Notes under the pieces: model-generated | Told to the model about the DNA's origin: nothing | The model's database searches: none | Seen by the model: only the letters and a program-made list of their open reading frames with translations | Translations under genes and position numbers: made by a program | Assembly (NCBI GenBank): GCA_033344895.1 | Contig: JAWPMN010000001.1 | Location: forward strand, 4,038,001-4,102,000 | Reading direction: 5' to 3' | DNA from: Alphaproteobacteria bacterium | GTDB taxonomy: Bacteria > Pseudomonadota > Alphaproteobacteria > UBA8366 > Aestuariispiraceae | Length of the DNA stretch: 64,000 nucleotides | Shown: positions 53,234 to 63,313 of the stretch, one piece after another | Numbering within the stretch: position 1 is the first letter of the stretch | Layout: every line of letters begins with the position of its first letter

Positions 53234-54571
53234 TCACCCCAGCTTCCTGCCGAGAACCGCAACAAAGAAGCCGTCTGTATTGTGGTCCTTCGGCGTCAGC
53301 CGCAGATGGGGACGCCCAGCATCGCCTGGATAGGACGTTCCCGGCACCGTTTCACGCCAGACATCCGCCACCGGGTGCTCGAAGAAGGTCGGGTTCGCAG
53401 CCAGGAACGACGCAATCTGAGCCTCGTTTTCACTGGGCAGGATGGAACAGGTCACATAGATCAGGCGCCCGCCCGGTGCGACCAGCCGCGCCGCGCTCTC
53501 CAGAACGGAGGCCTGCTTGGCGATGACCTCGTCCAGGCCTTCGCGGGTCAGTTTCCATTTCTGGTCCGGATTGCGCCGCCAGGTGCCGGAACCGCTGCAG
53601 GGCGCGTCGACCAGCACCCGATCGAAGCCGCCGTCGAAACGAGCCGCCCGACGCTTCACCCATTTGTCCCGTTCCGACGACAGGGCACGACGTTCCACCA
53701 TGAAGACGCCGGCCCGCTTCAGGCGTTGCGCGGCGCGGTTCAACCGGGCCTCGGAAACGTCACAGGCAACGATCCGACCGGTATTCTGCATGGCAGCGCC
53801 AAGCGCCAGCGTCTTGCCCCCTGCCCCGGCACAGAAATCGACAACCTTCATGCCCGGTTTGGCCTCGACCAGCAGGGCCGCCAGCTGCGAGCCTTCGTCC
53901 TGAGGCTCGATGAGACCGTCCTTGAAGACCGTCGTACCGGTCAGCGGGCGCCGTTCCCGCAGCCGTAGCCCGGTCGGAGAATACGGCGTCGGAACAGTTT
54001 CAATGCCCTCGGAGGCAAGCCGGCTTCCCGCCTCCTCACGCGTGCCCTTCAGCAGATTGACCCGCAGGTCGACCGGCGCTTCATCGCCATGGGCCGCCAG
54101 TTGCGCCTCGGCATCGTCGCCATACAGCGCGCCCAATTCCTCGGACAGGAAATCCGGGACGTTCGCCGCAGCCGCCAAAGGCTGGCATCCCAGATCGAAC
54201 CCTTTCTGAGCCGCCAGTTCGACCGCGACCCTCTTTTCGACGCCGGTTAGCGGCGACGGATCGAAACGCTCCCCGGTAAAACTGCCGTCCATATCTGTCA
54301 GTTGCTGCCCCTGTCCCAGCTGCAGCCAGATGAGCAATCGCGCCCGCGGTGTCGGGTCGCCACCCTGACAACGCGACAGCCACCAATCGATCTGACCGCG
54401 CCGACGCAGGGTGCCGTAGACCATTCCAGCAATTGCCGACTTGTCCTTCGCGCCGGCATAGCGGTTGGAGCGGGCCCAGTCGGCCAGCAGCTTGTCGGCT
54501 GGCGGTGCGTCCGCCCCGTCCAGGCGTTCCAACAGGCCGATCGCGGCGGAAATTCGGGCACCTGGTGTCAT
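53234..54571 (-). CDS. rsmB: 16S rRNA m5C methyltransferase, RsmB-like
   Basis: 445 aa. The N-terminal NusB-like helical region (DKLLADWARSNRYAGAKDKSAIAGMVYGTLRRRG) is followed by a SAM methyltransferase: PQDEGSQLAALLVEAKPGMKVVDFCAGAGGKTLAL, DAPCSGSGTWRRNPDQKW (releasing Cys) and YVTCSILPSENE (catalytic Cys). ATG 54571 overlaps the SemiSWEET stop (ATGA); the longer open frame to 54784 only shadows that gene. Confidence 0.9.
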   Translation of the reverse strand: MTPGARISAAIGLLERLDGADAPPADKLLADWARSNRYAGAKDKSAIAGMVYGTLRRRGQIDWWLSRCQGGDPTPRARLLIWLQLGQGQQLTDMDGSFTGERFDPSPLTGVEKRVAVELAAQKGFDLGCQPLAAAANVPDFLSEELGALYGDDAEAQLAAHGDEAPVDLRVNLLKGTREEAGSRLASEGIETVPTPYSPTGLRLRERRPLTGTTVFKDGLIEPQDEGSQLAALLVEAKPGMKVVDFCAGAGGKTLALGAAMQNTGRIVACDVSEARLNRAAQRLKRAGVFMVERRALSSERDKWVKRRAARFDGGFDRVLVDAPCSGSGTWRRNPDQKWKLTREGLDEVIAKQASVLESAARLVAPGGRLIYVTCSILPSENEAQIASFLAANPTFFEHPVADVWRETVPGTSYPGDAGRPHLRLTPKDHNTDGFFVAVLGRKLG

Positions 54572-54816
54572 CCGTAACGCACTTTCATCCACAGTATGGA
54601 AAGGACCAGCAACAGGGTAACCCCGTTTGCCAGAACGAGCGGCAAATCGCCGATGGCGAGACCGTATGCAAGCCAGAGACAGACACCGGTTGCAAAGATC
54701 AGGAACATCGTCAGCGAAATGTCCCCGGTCGACCGACTGCGCCAGCATTTTATCGCCTGCGGCAGAAACGCGATTGTCGTGCACAATCCGGCGATCAGTC
54801 CGACGGCCTCGATCAT
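54568..54816 (-). CDS. SemiSWEET sugar transporter
   Basis: 82 aa with three membrane spans and the PQ-loop motif TTIAFLPQAIKCWRSRSTGDIS, then FLIFATGVCLWLAYGLAIGDLPLVLANGVTLLLVLSIL. SemiSWEETs dimerise into a small sugar uniporter. The gene sits 10 bp after guaB and is coupled to rsmB by a 4-bp overlap. Confidence 0.9.
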   Translation of the reverse strand: MIEAVGLIAGLCTTIAFLPQAIKCWRSRSTGDISLTMFLIFATGVCLWLAYGLAIGDLPLVLANGVTLLLVLSILWMKVRYG

Positions 54817-54826
54817 CGGCGTGGCC

Positions 54827-56392
<1,566 letters not shown>

Positions 56393-56486
56393 CTATTCCC
56401 ACAAAGACACGATGCAACTGAACCCTAAAAACGCGCTTTCACCCCATCACAAAATGCAAAATGCGCAGTTTATGTCCTGAAACGCA

Positions 56487-58229
56487 CTACAGCAGGTTCG
56501 CATCCTGCAATTCAGCTTCGATTTTCGCCATTGCCTTTCCGGTTATGGCCCCATTCAGCAATCCGACTGCCGCTTTCGCAGCTGCCCTGTGCAGGAAATT
56601 GTCCAGATTTTCGTCAATCAGCCGGCAAAGGACCTTACCGATCCGTCTTTTCATCCGACCGTGCAACTCAGGCATCTTTTCGGCAAATCCGGACGGCCAG
56701 GGCGGCGTGAAGGGCTTCAAACCGAGATCCAGCCCGAACATGTCCCGTCGGTTCATGCCTCGAACCAAGGGAATGATCGGCAGAACCTGCGAACCGTCCG
56801 GTCGCGTGATCTTCCAATGGTCGATCTGTTGCGGCGACCACCTGCCCTGAATCAAGCGGTGTTCGACCGGCACGGTGAACCAGTTCGCCAGGAAACGCTG
56901 GGCGTTGATCCGGCCAAGAATGTAGTCGTGATGCCGAAAGGACACATCCAGGAACCCACCGAAAGCGCGCAGGGCGCCCCCCGCGACAGCATATCTGGCC
57001 GGTACCTCATTGCCTGCGCCATCCAACTCGTACCGTGCCGGGGCAATGACATATCGACTGGGGGTTCCGTTCCGCAGAACCGCCAGATCTTCCGGCTTGA
57101 AGCGTGCCTGCTGCTTCAGCGCCGACATTAACGCGCCGAGCACAAATCCCAATGTCGGGTGACCATCCTTCGGCTCCCCTTCCTGATGAACATTCGGGAA
57201 CGGGTCCACCATGATCAGTTTGCGGGTGGATTTCACGGGATCGCGTTCGTTGCGTCCGCTTTCATCGGCAATGAGACGCCTTCCGATCTCGATCGGCTCG
57301 TTGTTCATCGTGCCGCCGTCGACCGTCCAGTACGCAAACTCACCATCGGATCGCCCTCCGGGAAAGTCGGGGGGAATTTTTGCGGAGGCCATGCATTTCC
57401 CGTCAATCGGGCTGTCGAGCGGTACCGGCCAATGCATTTCATTATAAAGGTCACGGTCAGTGGATATCCGCCGAGGACGCAAGGCAAAGGGAAAGGCCGC
57501 GGTTCCCATCGCGGCGTCCGCCAGCTTTCTAAATGGCTCAGAGGTACCGTCGGTATCGAAATCGACGAAACAATGGCCGACCCAGCCGGGGTTCGACGTT
57601 CCATAGGCGAACCGCGCATAGTCCTTGTGGGCGGTGACGGAATGTTCGGTCCCGGCCTCCCCTATAAATGACAGATTGTAGGGAACACCCCGCAAATTCG
57701 TCGTCGACAGGTAGATCGGCACCGGATCGCGCAGCCAGGCCGGATAGGCTGATCGTGTCTTCGGAATATCAACCGCACGGTCCCGGATGCCATCGATACT
57801 GCCGGCCCCTTCCGTATTCAGAAGCGAGAGCAACGGCTTATCCTCCGACAGGTCGTCATCCTCCAGCATGCCGGCGATGTCGACCTCCTCAACCCAGGAA
57901 CGGTAGAGCACCGAATGGTCGGCATCCGGATCGTATCGCGGCCCGGAGACGCCTTTCACCTCACCGCGAACGACGGAGGCCAGCAATGCGCCGCTGATGC
58001 CGCCGGCCGATGCGCCCAGCACGGCGTCAACGGTCACTCTGTGGTCCTGGGGCAGCATCGGGTCGCCTTCGGTCCGGGCGGCCTCCATCGCGTCCAGTGC
58101 CTCGATCAGGAAGTCCAGAACGCCGGCGGTATAGGCCCCCGCTGAAACAGCCCCGGCCATGACCAAAGAAAGATGAAATCCGGTATCGTCTTCCTGACGG
58201 CCCGGCAGACTCATGTCTTGAAGATACAT
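56487..58229 (-). CDS. patatin-like phospholipase
   Basis: 580 aa. The catalytic Ser is in VLGASAGGISGALLA and the catalytic Asp in TVDGGTMNNEP; an oxyanion-like MAGAVSAGAYTAGVLD precedes them. It probably hydrolyses acyl lipids. The long C-terminal part beyond the patatin core is shared by bacterial patatin-related proteins but has no motif I can name. No signal peptide is evident. Confidence 0.88.
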   Translation of the reverse strand: MYLQDMSLPGRQEDDTGFHLSLVMAGAVSAGAYTAGVLDFLIEALDAMEAARTEGDPMLPQDHRVTVDAVLGASAGGISGALLASVVRGEVKGVSGPRYDPDADHSVLYRSWVEEVDIAGMLEDDDLSEDKPLLSLLNTEGAGSIDGIRDRAVDIPKTRSAYPAWLRDPVPIYLSTTNLRGVPYNLSFIGEAGTEHSVTAHKDYARFAYGTSNPGWVGHCFVDFDTDGTSEPFRKLADAAMGTAAFPFALRPRRISTDRDLYNEMHWPVPLDSPIDGKCMASAKIPPDFPGGRSDGEFAYWTVDGGTMNNEPIEIGRRLIADESGRNERDPVKSTRKLIMVDPFPNVHQEGEPKDGHPTLGFVLGALMSALKQQARFKPEDLAVLRNGTPSRYVIAPARYELDGAGNEVPARYAVAGGALRAFGGFLDVSFRHHDYILGRINAQRFLANWFTVPVEHRLIQGRWSPQQIDHWKITRPDGSQVLPIIPLVRGMNRRDMFGLDLGLKPFTPPWPSGFAEKMPELHGRMKRRIGKVLCRLIDENLDNFLHRAAAKAAVGLLNGAITGKAMAKIEAELQDANLL

Positions 58230-58284
58230 CCTGACGCCCCCTTCCCCCGAAAGAAGGCAATCATATCATGTCAAGCGAACTTGT

Positions 58285-59007
58285 TTAACCGTTCTGGTTG
58301 TCATCCTCACGACGGAAGCCGAGGGCGACGACATACATCTCGGGCGATTCCTTGCGGCTGGCGGGCGGCTTCATGTGGAAAACCCGCTCAAAGTCCTTCT
58401 TCAGCACGTTCAGGAGCGATCCTTCGGTGCCGCCAGAAAAGACTTTGGCAACAAATGCGCCACCGGGGGCAAGCACCTCCTGCGCGAAGGCATAGGCGGT
58501 TTCAACCAGGGCAACGATGCGCAGATGGTCGGTCTGAGGATGGCCCGTCGTGTTTGCCGCCATATCCGACAGAACAATGTCCGCCTGACCGCCGAGTTCG
58601 GCCTTCAGGCGGTCCGGTGCATCGTCATCCATGAAATCGCCGACCAGCAGAACCGCGCCGGGTATCGGGTCGCATTCCAGCAGATCGATTCCGACGACGC
58701 GCGCGTTGGAACCGCAGCGCTGAAGCGCCACCTGGGTCCAGCCGCCGGGCGCACATCCCAGATCGACGATACGGTTTCCGGGTTTCAGCAGATTATGCTT
58801 GTCGTCGATCTCCGCCAGCTTGAAGGCCGCGCGACCACGATATCCGAGCCGACGGGCTTCCGCCACATAGGGGTCGTTGAGCTGACGTTCGAGCCAAAGC
58901 GTGGAAGACAGCTTTCGGCCGCGTGCGGTCTTCACCCGTACCCTTGCGCCACGGGAGTCCGTGACATTGCGACTGCCGCCGCCTTTCTTTCCAGTTTTCC
59001 TGGCCAT
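58285..59007 (-). CDS. rlmE: 23S rRNA 2'-O-methyltransferase RlmE (FtsJ)
   Basis: 240 aa. RlmE features: RGRAAFKLAEIDDKHNLLKPGNRIVDLGCAPGGWTQVAL with the first catalytic Lys and SAM site, DIVLSDMAANTTGH with the Asp, and GGAFVAKVFSGGTEG with the second Lys. It methylates U2552 in the A-loop. A basic N-terminal extension (KTGKKGGGSRNVTDSRGARVRVKTARGRKL) is common in alphaproteobacteria. Confidence 0.95.
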   Translation of the reverse strand: MARKTGKKGGGSRNVTDSRGARVRVKTARGRKLSSTLWLERQLNDPYVAEARRLGYRGRAAFKLAEIDDKHNLLKPGNRIVDLGCAPGGWTQVALQRCGSNARVVGIDLLECDPIPGAVLLVGDFMDDDAPDRLKAELGGQADIVLSDMAANTTGHPQTDHLRIVALVETAYAFAQEVLAPGGAFVAKVFSGGTEGSLLNVLKKDFERVFHMKPPASRKESPEMYVVALGFRREDDNQNG

Positions 59008-59056
59008 GCATCGGCCTCCCGAAACGAAGAAACCGCGCCGAAGCGCGGTTTCCGAG

Positions 59057-59130
59057 TGGCTGGGGAACCTGGATTCGAACCAGGACTAACGGAGTCAGAG
59101 TCCGTGGGTCTACCGTTAACCTATTCCCCA
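59057..59130 (-). tRNA. tRNA-Gln (anticodon CTG)
   Basis: 74 nt including encoded CCA. Acceptor TGGGGAA/TTCCCCA, discriminator G, anticodon arm ACGGA-CTCTGAC-TCCGT with CTG, T-arm GGTTCGAATCC. It reads on the minus strand. Confidence 0.95.
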
Positions 59131-59327
59131 TCAGAGGTCCGGTGCGCCGGACGGGCGGGTACATAACGATTTCCGACGACGAGGTCAACCGCTCCGGCGG
59201 ATAAGATTTGCAGATCGTATCATAAAACCGACGCCCTGTCGTCTTGCGCCCGGTTCCTGTTTTCAACGACCAAGCGACAGTCTATACTGGAACGACCATT
59301 CCACAATCGACAGCCGGAGCATTTCTC

Positions 59328-60026
59328 ATGACCATCGAACTGTTCGAACTGCGCGGCAAGGACCCGGACCTCCGGTTCAGCCCCAATGTCTGGCCGACGC
59401 GCATGGCGCTTGTGCACAAGCAACTGCCTTTCACTTCCGTGCCCTGGCGCTTCACCGAAAAGGACGCAATCGCCTTCTCGGGCCAGAAAATGGTGCCGGT
59501 GATCCGCGACGCCGGAAAATCGGTCCACGATTCCTGGGCCATCGCGAATTATCTCGAAGACACTTATCCGGATCGCCCCAGCCTTTTCGGCGGTCCTGCG
59601 GGCAAGGCCGGCATCGTCTTCTTCCGTCGCTACGTCACGACAATCTATGGTGCGGCCGCCCCGATCGCGGTCCTGCCCGTCTGGAACTGCCTCGATGAAG
59701 AGGATCAAGCCTATTTTCGGGACACCCGCGAGGCCCGCCTGGGCAGGAAACTTGAAGATGTCTGCGGAGATATCGCCCAAAGGCTCGACACTTTCAGGAC
59801 GGCCCTGGGGCCGATGCGCGCCATGCTGGGCGACCAGCCCTTTGCCGGTGGCGACGCCCCGCTTTATTCAGACCACATGCTTTTCGGTGTGATCCAATGG
59901 CTCCGCTGTGTCGCGGATGTTGACCTGTTCGAAAAGGATGACCCCGTCGCCGACTGGGTCGAACGCATGCTGGATGCCTATGACGGGCATGCCCGCGCGG
60001 CAAAGACCTGCCGAACGGCAGCTTGA
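59328..60026 (+). CDS. glutathione S-transferase, LigE/beta-etherase-like
   Basis: 232 aa. The thioredoxin-like N-terminal domain reads LFELRGKDPDLRFSPNVWPTRMALVHKQLPFTSVPWRFTEKD, with KMVPVIRDAGKSVHDSWAIANYLEDTYPDRPSLFGGP, closely following the LigE-type GST pattern. The helical C-terminal domain follows. Relatives cleave beta-aryl ethers or act as general GSTs; the substrate here is unknown. ATG 59328 has CCGGAGC upstream. Confidence 0.85.
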   Translation: MTIELFELRGKDPDLRFSPNVWPTRMALVHKQLPFTSVPWRFTEKDAIAFSGQKMVPVIRDAGKSVHDSWAIANYLEDTYPDRPSLFGGPAGKAGIVFFRRYVTTIYGAAAPIAVLPVWNCLDEEDQAYFRDTREARLGRKLEDVCGDIAQRLDTFRTALGPMRAMLGDQPFAGGDAPLYSDHMLFGVIQWLRCVADVDLFEKDDPVADWVERMLDAYDGHARAAKTCRTAA

Positions 60027-60221
60027 TACCGCGGAGAGTCTTACAGGGATCGCCGGCCGCCCTATGCTGCACTGCGGTATTCGGTTTTTGCACGGCGACC
60101 CTGCCCTTTATGCAATTGTTAAATGTCCCGGCGACATCCATTTCCAGCGCAGTCGCCGGGACGCGCTGTTACCCCCAACACCACGGCCCGGATCCAATAA
60201 CTCGAAGTTGGAGTAAGCCAA

Positions 60222-60437
60222 ATGGCCGTAACCACACTCGACGCCGCCCGCAGCGCCCAGCCGACGAAAGTCGGGTCCTTCACCGTTCCCGCCGCCCTGT
60301 CCGGCTTCGTGAACCGCATCGCGAACTATCTGGAACGTCGCAAGGCCGTTTCGCAGTTGCAGTCGCTGACGGACCGGGAACTGGCTGATATCGGCCTGAC
60401 GCGCACCGAAATCGAGAGCGCTGTCGCCGGTCGGTAA
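60222..60437 (+). CDS. DUF1127 small basic protein (copy 1)
   Basis: 71 aa. The C-terminal DUF1127 motif is YLERRKAVSQLQSLTDRELADIGLTRTEIESAVAG. Such small Arg-rich proteins are abundant in alphaproteobacteria and linked to RNA turnover and phosphate/carbon metabolism in some species. ATG has TTGGAG upstream. It shares the start MAVTTLD with the second copy and is followed by a terminator. The 195 bp upstream hold no gene and probably its promoter. Confidence 0.9.
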   Translation: MAVTTLDAARSAQPTKVGSFTVPAALSGFVNRIANYLERRKAVSQLQSLTDRELADIGLTRTEIESAVAGR

Positions 60438-60494
60438 GCCCGGAGAGTACATCGTCCGGCAGGTCGTCCCCCAAGGGCCGGCCGGACCTGTAAG

Positions 60495-60528
60495 AACCCC
60501 CGCCCCGGGTGACCGCGGTGGGGGTTTT
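60495..60528 (+). terminator. Rho-independent terminator of DUF1127 copy 1
   Basis: AACCCCC (60495-60501) pairs with GGGGGTT (60520-60526), with extra GC pairing inside the loop, and the stem is followed by TT of a short T run. Confidence 0.8.
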
Positions 60529-60732
60529 GCATTTTGGTATCCAGCTGCCGCGAAATGACGCACATTGAAAAGTTTTGGCCGTGGTCGTGCCATGCCAAAA
60601 CCGCAGAGACCCCCTGCTTTTTCTGCAATTGCCGCATGTCGCAAAAGCGATCATTTAGGCGCCAGAAACGGTGCCCCGGACGCCCGCGCCCAAAGCCCGA
60701 AATCGAAACCGCTAGTTTCTGGAGATCGAACC

Positions 60733-60960
60733 ATGGCTGTTACCACGCTCGACACCGGCGCTCGCGAAATCACGGTTAAGGACCTGATCGCGCGCGGCGT
60801 ATTCTCTGTCATTGCCCAGTTGGAAGCGGCGGCCCAGGCCGTTGCGGACTATCGCGCCCGCCGTGCCACCGCGGCACAGTTGCATGCCCTGTCCGACCAG
60901 ATGCTGTCTGACATCGGCCTGACGCGCGACAGCATCGACACGTCGCTGTCCCTGCGCTGA
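60733..60960 (+). CDS. DUF1127 small basic protein (copy 2)
   Basis: 75 aa. DUF1127 motif YRARRATAAQLHALSDQMLSDIGLTRDSIDTSL at the C-terminus; same MAVTTLD start as copy 1, so the pair is a tandem duplication with a diverged middle. GGAGA lies 8 nt before ATG 60733. It has its own terminator, so it can be expressed independently of copy 1. Confidence 0.9.
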   Translation: MAVTTLDTGAREITVKDLIARGVFSVIAQLEAAAQAVADYRARRATAAQLHALSDQMLSDIGLTRDSIDTSLSLR

Positions 60961-61010
60961 GCAGATTGCGGTCCCGGATTTAGACCGGGCTACACCGCCA
61001 GTTGAAGTTC

Positions 61011-61046
61011 GACCCCGCCCGGCCCGGCCGCGGCGGGGTTCTTTCT
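61011..61046 (+). terminator. Rho-independent terminator of DUF1127 copy 2
   Basis: ACCCCGCC (61012-61019) pairs with GGCGGGGT (61032-61039), followed by TCTTTCT. The remaining 200 bp to the cold-shock gene look like a long 5' untranslated leader with a possible TATAGT box near 61163. Confidence 0.75.
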
Positions 61047-61245
61047 GGCCGGAACACCGCATTACACGCATTTGGACCCGCGTTTATGCCGTAGACGCGC
61101 GAACGGATATGGCTTAAGACTATCAGGGTAAACCGGGGCAGGCTTCAGGAGAAACCACGCCCTATAGTAACGGTTGGGGATTCGGGGAAGATACGCAAGA
61201 CATCCGTACCCTGGCCAGGGAGTAGCGAAGGAGCGCCAGTTTCCC

Positions 61246-61806
61246 ATGAATCGCCGTTTACCGCCCGCCGTCGTTCAGGAGCGGGTGACCGTTCAAGTGA
61301 AGTGGTTCAACCCGACCAAAGGCTTCGGTTTCGTCGTTCCGGAAGATGACGACAACAGCGATGCATTTCTGCACGCGTCGGTTCTTCCGTTGGAAGACGC
61401 AGCATCCATTACCGAAGGTGTGACCCTGGTCTGCGATCTCGCGCAGGGCCAGAAAGGCCTTATGGTCTCCACCGTGTATTCCGTCGATGCCTCGACGGCT
61501 GCGCCGCAGGCCAGCCGTGGACCGGGGCCGGGCCCGCGCCCGGGCGGTTTCGGCGGCGGTATGGACCGTGGCCCCCGCCACCAGCCAGGCCCGCCCGGCG
61601 AGCCGGGCGAAGGCACCGTGAAGTTCTTCAACGACGCCAAGGGTTTCGGTTTCGTGACCCCGGATAACGGCGGCCAGGACGTTTTCGTCTCCGCCCGGAT
61701 CCTGGGACGTGCTGGAATGCAGACGTTGGAAACCGCTCAACGGGTCCGTTACGTGGCGCGCCAAGGGGACAAGGGACCGATGGCGGAGAAGATCGAGCCG
61801 CTTTAA
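61246..61806 (+). CDS. double cold-shock-domain protein
   Basis: 186 aa with two CSDs joined by a Gly/Pro-rich linker (RGPGPGPRPGGFGGG). CSD1: VTVQVKWFNPTKGFGFVVPEDDDNSDAFLHASVL. CSD2: GTVKFFNDAKGFGFVTPDNGGQDVFVSARIL. Both keep the KGFGFV RNP1 motif, so both should bind single-stranded nucleic acid. ATG 61246 follows AAGGAG. Two-CSD proteins of this type are typical of alphaproteobacteria. Confidence 0.93.
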   Translation: MNRRLPPAVVQERVTVQVKWFNPTKGFGFVVPEDDDNSDAFLHASVLPLEDAASITEGVTLVCDLAQGQKGLMVSTVYSVDASTAAPQASRGPGPGPRPGGFGGGMDRGPRHQPGPPGEPGEGTVKFFNDAKGFGFVTPDNGGQDVFVSARILGRAGMQTLETAQRVRYVARQGDKGPMAEKIEPL

Positions 61807-61915
61807 GGCCGATCAATCGATCCGTTTTCGGAGAATCGGCGCGGCCCTATCCAGCCGCATCGGATTGTTATGTGCGCTTTGCCGCACCAGAATTTGAATG
61901 CACATCGCGTGCATG

Positions 61916-61953
61916 AAGAGAGGGAGGCTGCCACCGGGCACCCTCCCTCTCTT
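61916..61953. terminator. terminator of the cold-shock gene
   Basis: A 12-bp perfect stem: AAGAGAGGGAGG (61916-61927) with CCTCCCTCTCTT (61942-61953). T-rich sequence on one side and A-rich on the other make it usable from both directions; the GFA gene ends 22 bp further on. Confidence 0.8.
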
Positions 61954-61974
61954 GCGTTTCAAGAGGCGTCTTCG

Positions 61975-62346
61975 CTAATCCCCGGGCAGGTCGTAGTAGT
62001 CGCCCTGCCCATCCAGATGAATATGCTGCGTCATCTTCACGCCTGTCTTTCCGTCGATCGTGCCCGCGGCCACGGATATCCGCGCCTCAGATTCCGGCTT
62101 GAAGAACAGATTGCCGCCACATCGGTTGCAGAATCCCCGCCGAGCCGTCTCAGAAGACCTGAACCAGGTCAGCGTCTCGTCCGCAACGAGCGCGAACTGG
62201 GACTCCGGCACAGACGTCATGGCTACGAAATGCCCTGATGTCTTGCGGCACTGGCTGCAATGGCAACCGATCACGTCCCGCAACGGCGGCTCCAGACGAA
62301 AGCGCACACCGCCGCAGTAACACCCGCCCGTCAGAAATTCAGCCAT
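61975..62346 (-). CDS. GFA-domain zinc protein (glutathione-dependent formaldehyde-activating family)
   Basis: 123 aa. GFA/Mss4-like zinc fold: LTGGCYCGGVRFRLE, GCHCSQCRKTSGHFVAM and GFCNRCGGNLFF supply the Cys pairs, and the C-terminal IHLDGQGDYYDLP is typical. The name comes from a family member; activity towards S-hydroxymethyl-glutathione is unproven for most members. Confidence 0.92.
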   Translation of the reverse strand: MAEFLTGGCYCGGVRFRLEPPLRDVIGCHCSQCRKTSGHFVAMTSVPESQFALVADETLTWFRSSETARRGFCNRCGGNLFFKPESEARISVAAGTIDGKTGVKMTQHIHLDGQGDYYDLPGD

Positions 62347-62370
62347 TCTCTCCCCCTATGATAAGGCAAT

Positions 62371-63180
62371 TCAGGACCCGAAGCGCAGGAAGGCCCGGAC
62401 CTCGATACTGTGGCGCGGCGGCGCATCCGCCGGTGTGCCCCGAAGCTCGAACGCCGAATGCGGCGTGAAACGGGCACGGCCGTCCCGCGCACTGTCGTAG
62501 CCTTTGATCAGCAACGCCTCATCGGTCGTCATCCCCGGGAAATAGACCCACTTCTGATCCGGATTGTAGCTCAGATGGTAGATGTGGCCGACCCGGTCGT
62601 CATAGATCAGGGCGGTGTCACGCAAATCATGGGGGCCAAGCGAACGGGCGTCGACCAGTGCCAGCGGCAATGCCCGGACCGGGCCCCGCAGCGGGCGCCA
62701 CAGGTTGACCTGGGCAACCCGGCCTTTCAGCCAGTCTCGGGCGGCCTCGTCCCCGACCAGCTGGGCCAGGCGGACAGGCGCCGATTCATGGGTGTAGTCG
62801 TTGTGAACGTTCTGGACCGGCCGCCGGACCGTGTCACTGCCCGTGATTCGGATCGTATGATCGAAGATCAGGACCTCGGTGGCGCCTGTCGCGCGCCGGA
62901 AAATCGCCTCGACTTCCGGATAGTACACCTTTGAGATATCGGGGTGATCCGGGTTTTCCACCGGGCCCAGTTGGGTAGGGGCGCGAACCAGTTCAAATCC
63001 GGAAGTGTCCAGGCCATAATCGTTCTGAAGCAGGCGGCCATCGGCAACCTGAACCTCGCGGCGTTCCGCCTCGTAGTTGCGTTTCGCCTCGCCGCTTGCC
63101 CCGTGATAGCGCGCCTCAGGCACACGGATCCCGGCAGGGACAAAGTTCATTTCCGCTTGGGTGAAGGGGTATTGCGTCAT
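62371..63180 (-). CDS. CmcJ/NvfI-family (AsaB-like) oxidoreductase
   Basis: 269 aa. The HxD-type motif VHNDYTHESAPVRL, VNLWRPLRGPVRALPLALVDARSL, and a C-terminal FTPHSAFELRGTPADAPPRHSIEVRAFLRF match the CmcJ/NvfI/GA4-desaturase family of 2-oxoglutarate/Fe(II)-like enzymes. Fungal and bacterial members modify secondary metabolites; bacterial genomic copies mostly have unknown substrates. Divergent from the LysR gene at 63314, 133 bp away. Confidence 0.85.
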   Translation of the reverse strand: MTQYPFTQAEMNFVPAGIRVPEARYHGASGEAKRNYEAERREVQVADGRLLQNDYGLDTSGFELVRAPTQLGPVENPDHPDISKVYYPEVEAIFRRATGATEVLIFDHTIRITGSDTVRRPVQNVHNDYTHESAPVRLAQLVGDEAARDWLKGRVAQVNLWRPLRGPVRALPLALVDARSLGPHDLRDTALIYDDRVGHIYHLSYNPDQKWVYFPGMTTDEALLIKGYDSARDGRARFTPHSAFELRGTPADAPPRHSIEVRAFLRFGS

Positions 63181-63313
63181 GGCAGACCTTCTTTCAGTTT
63201 GCGTTAAACGTTCCTTTGCGCCCCCTCAAGCACATCCCCTATCTTGTCGCTGAAACTGGTAAGGACAAACGATGTTTCGTTGTATTATTTTTAAGTTGTG
63301 CTAATGAATGTGA

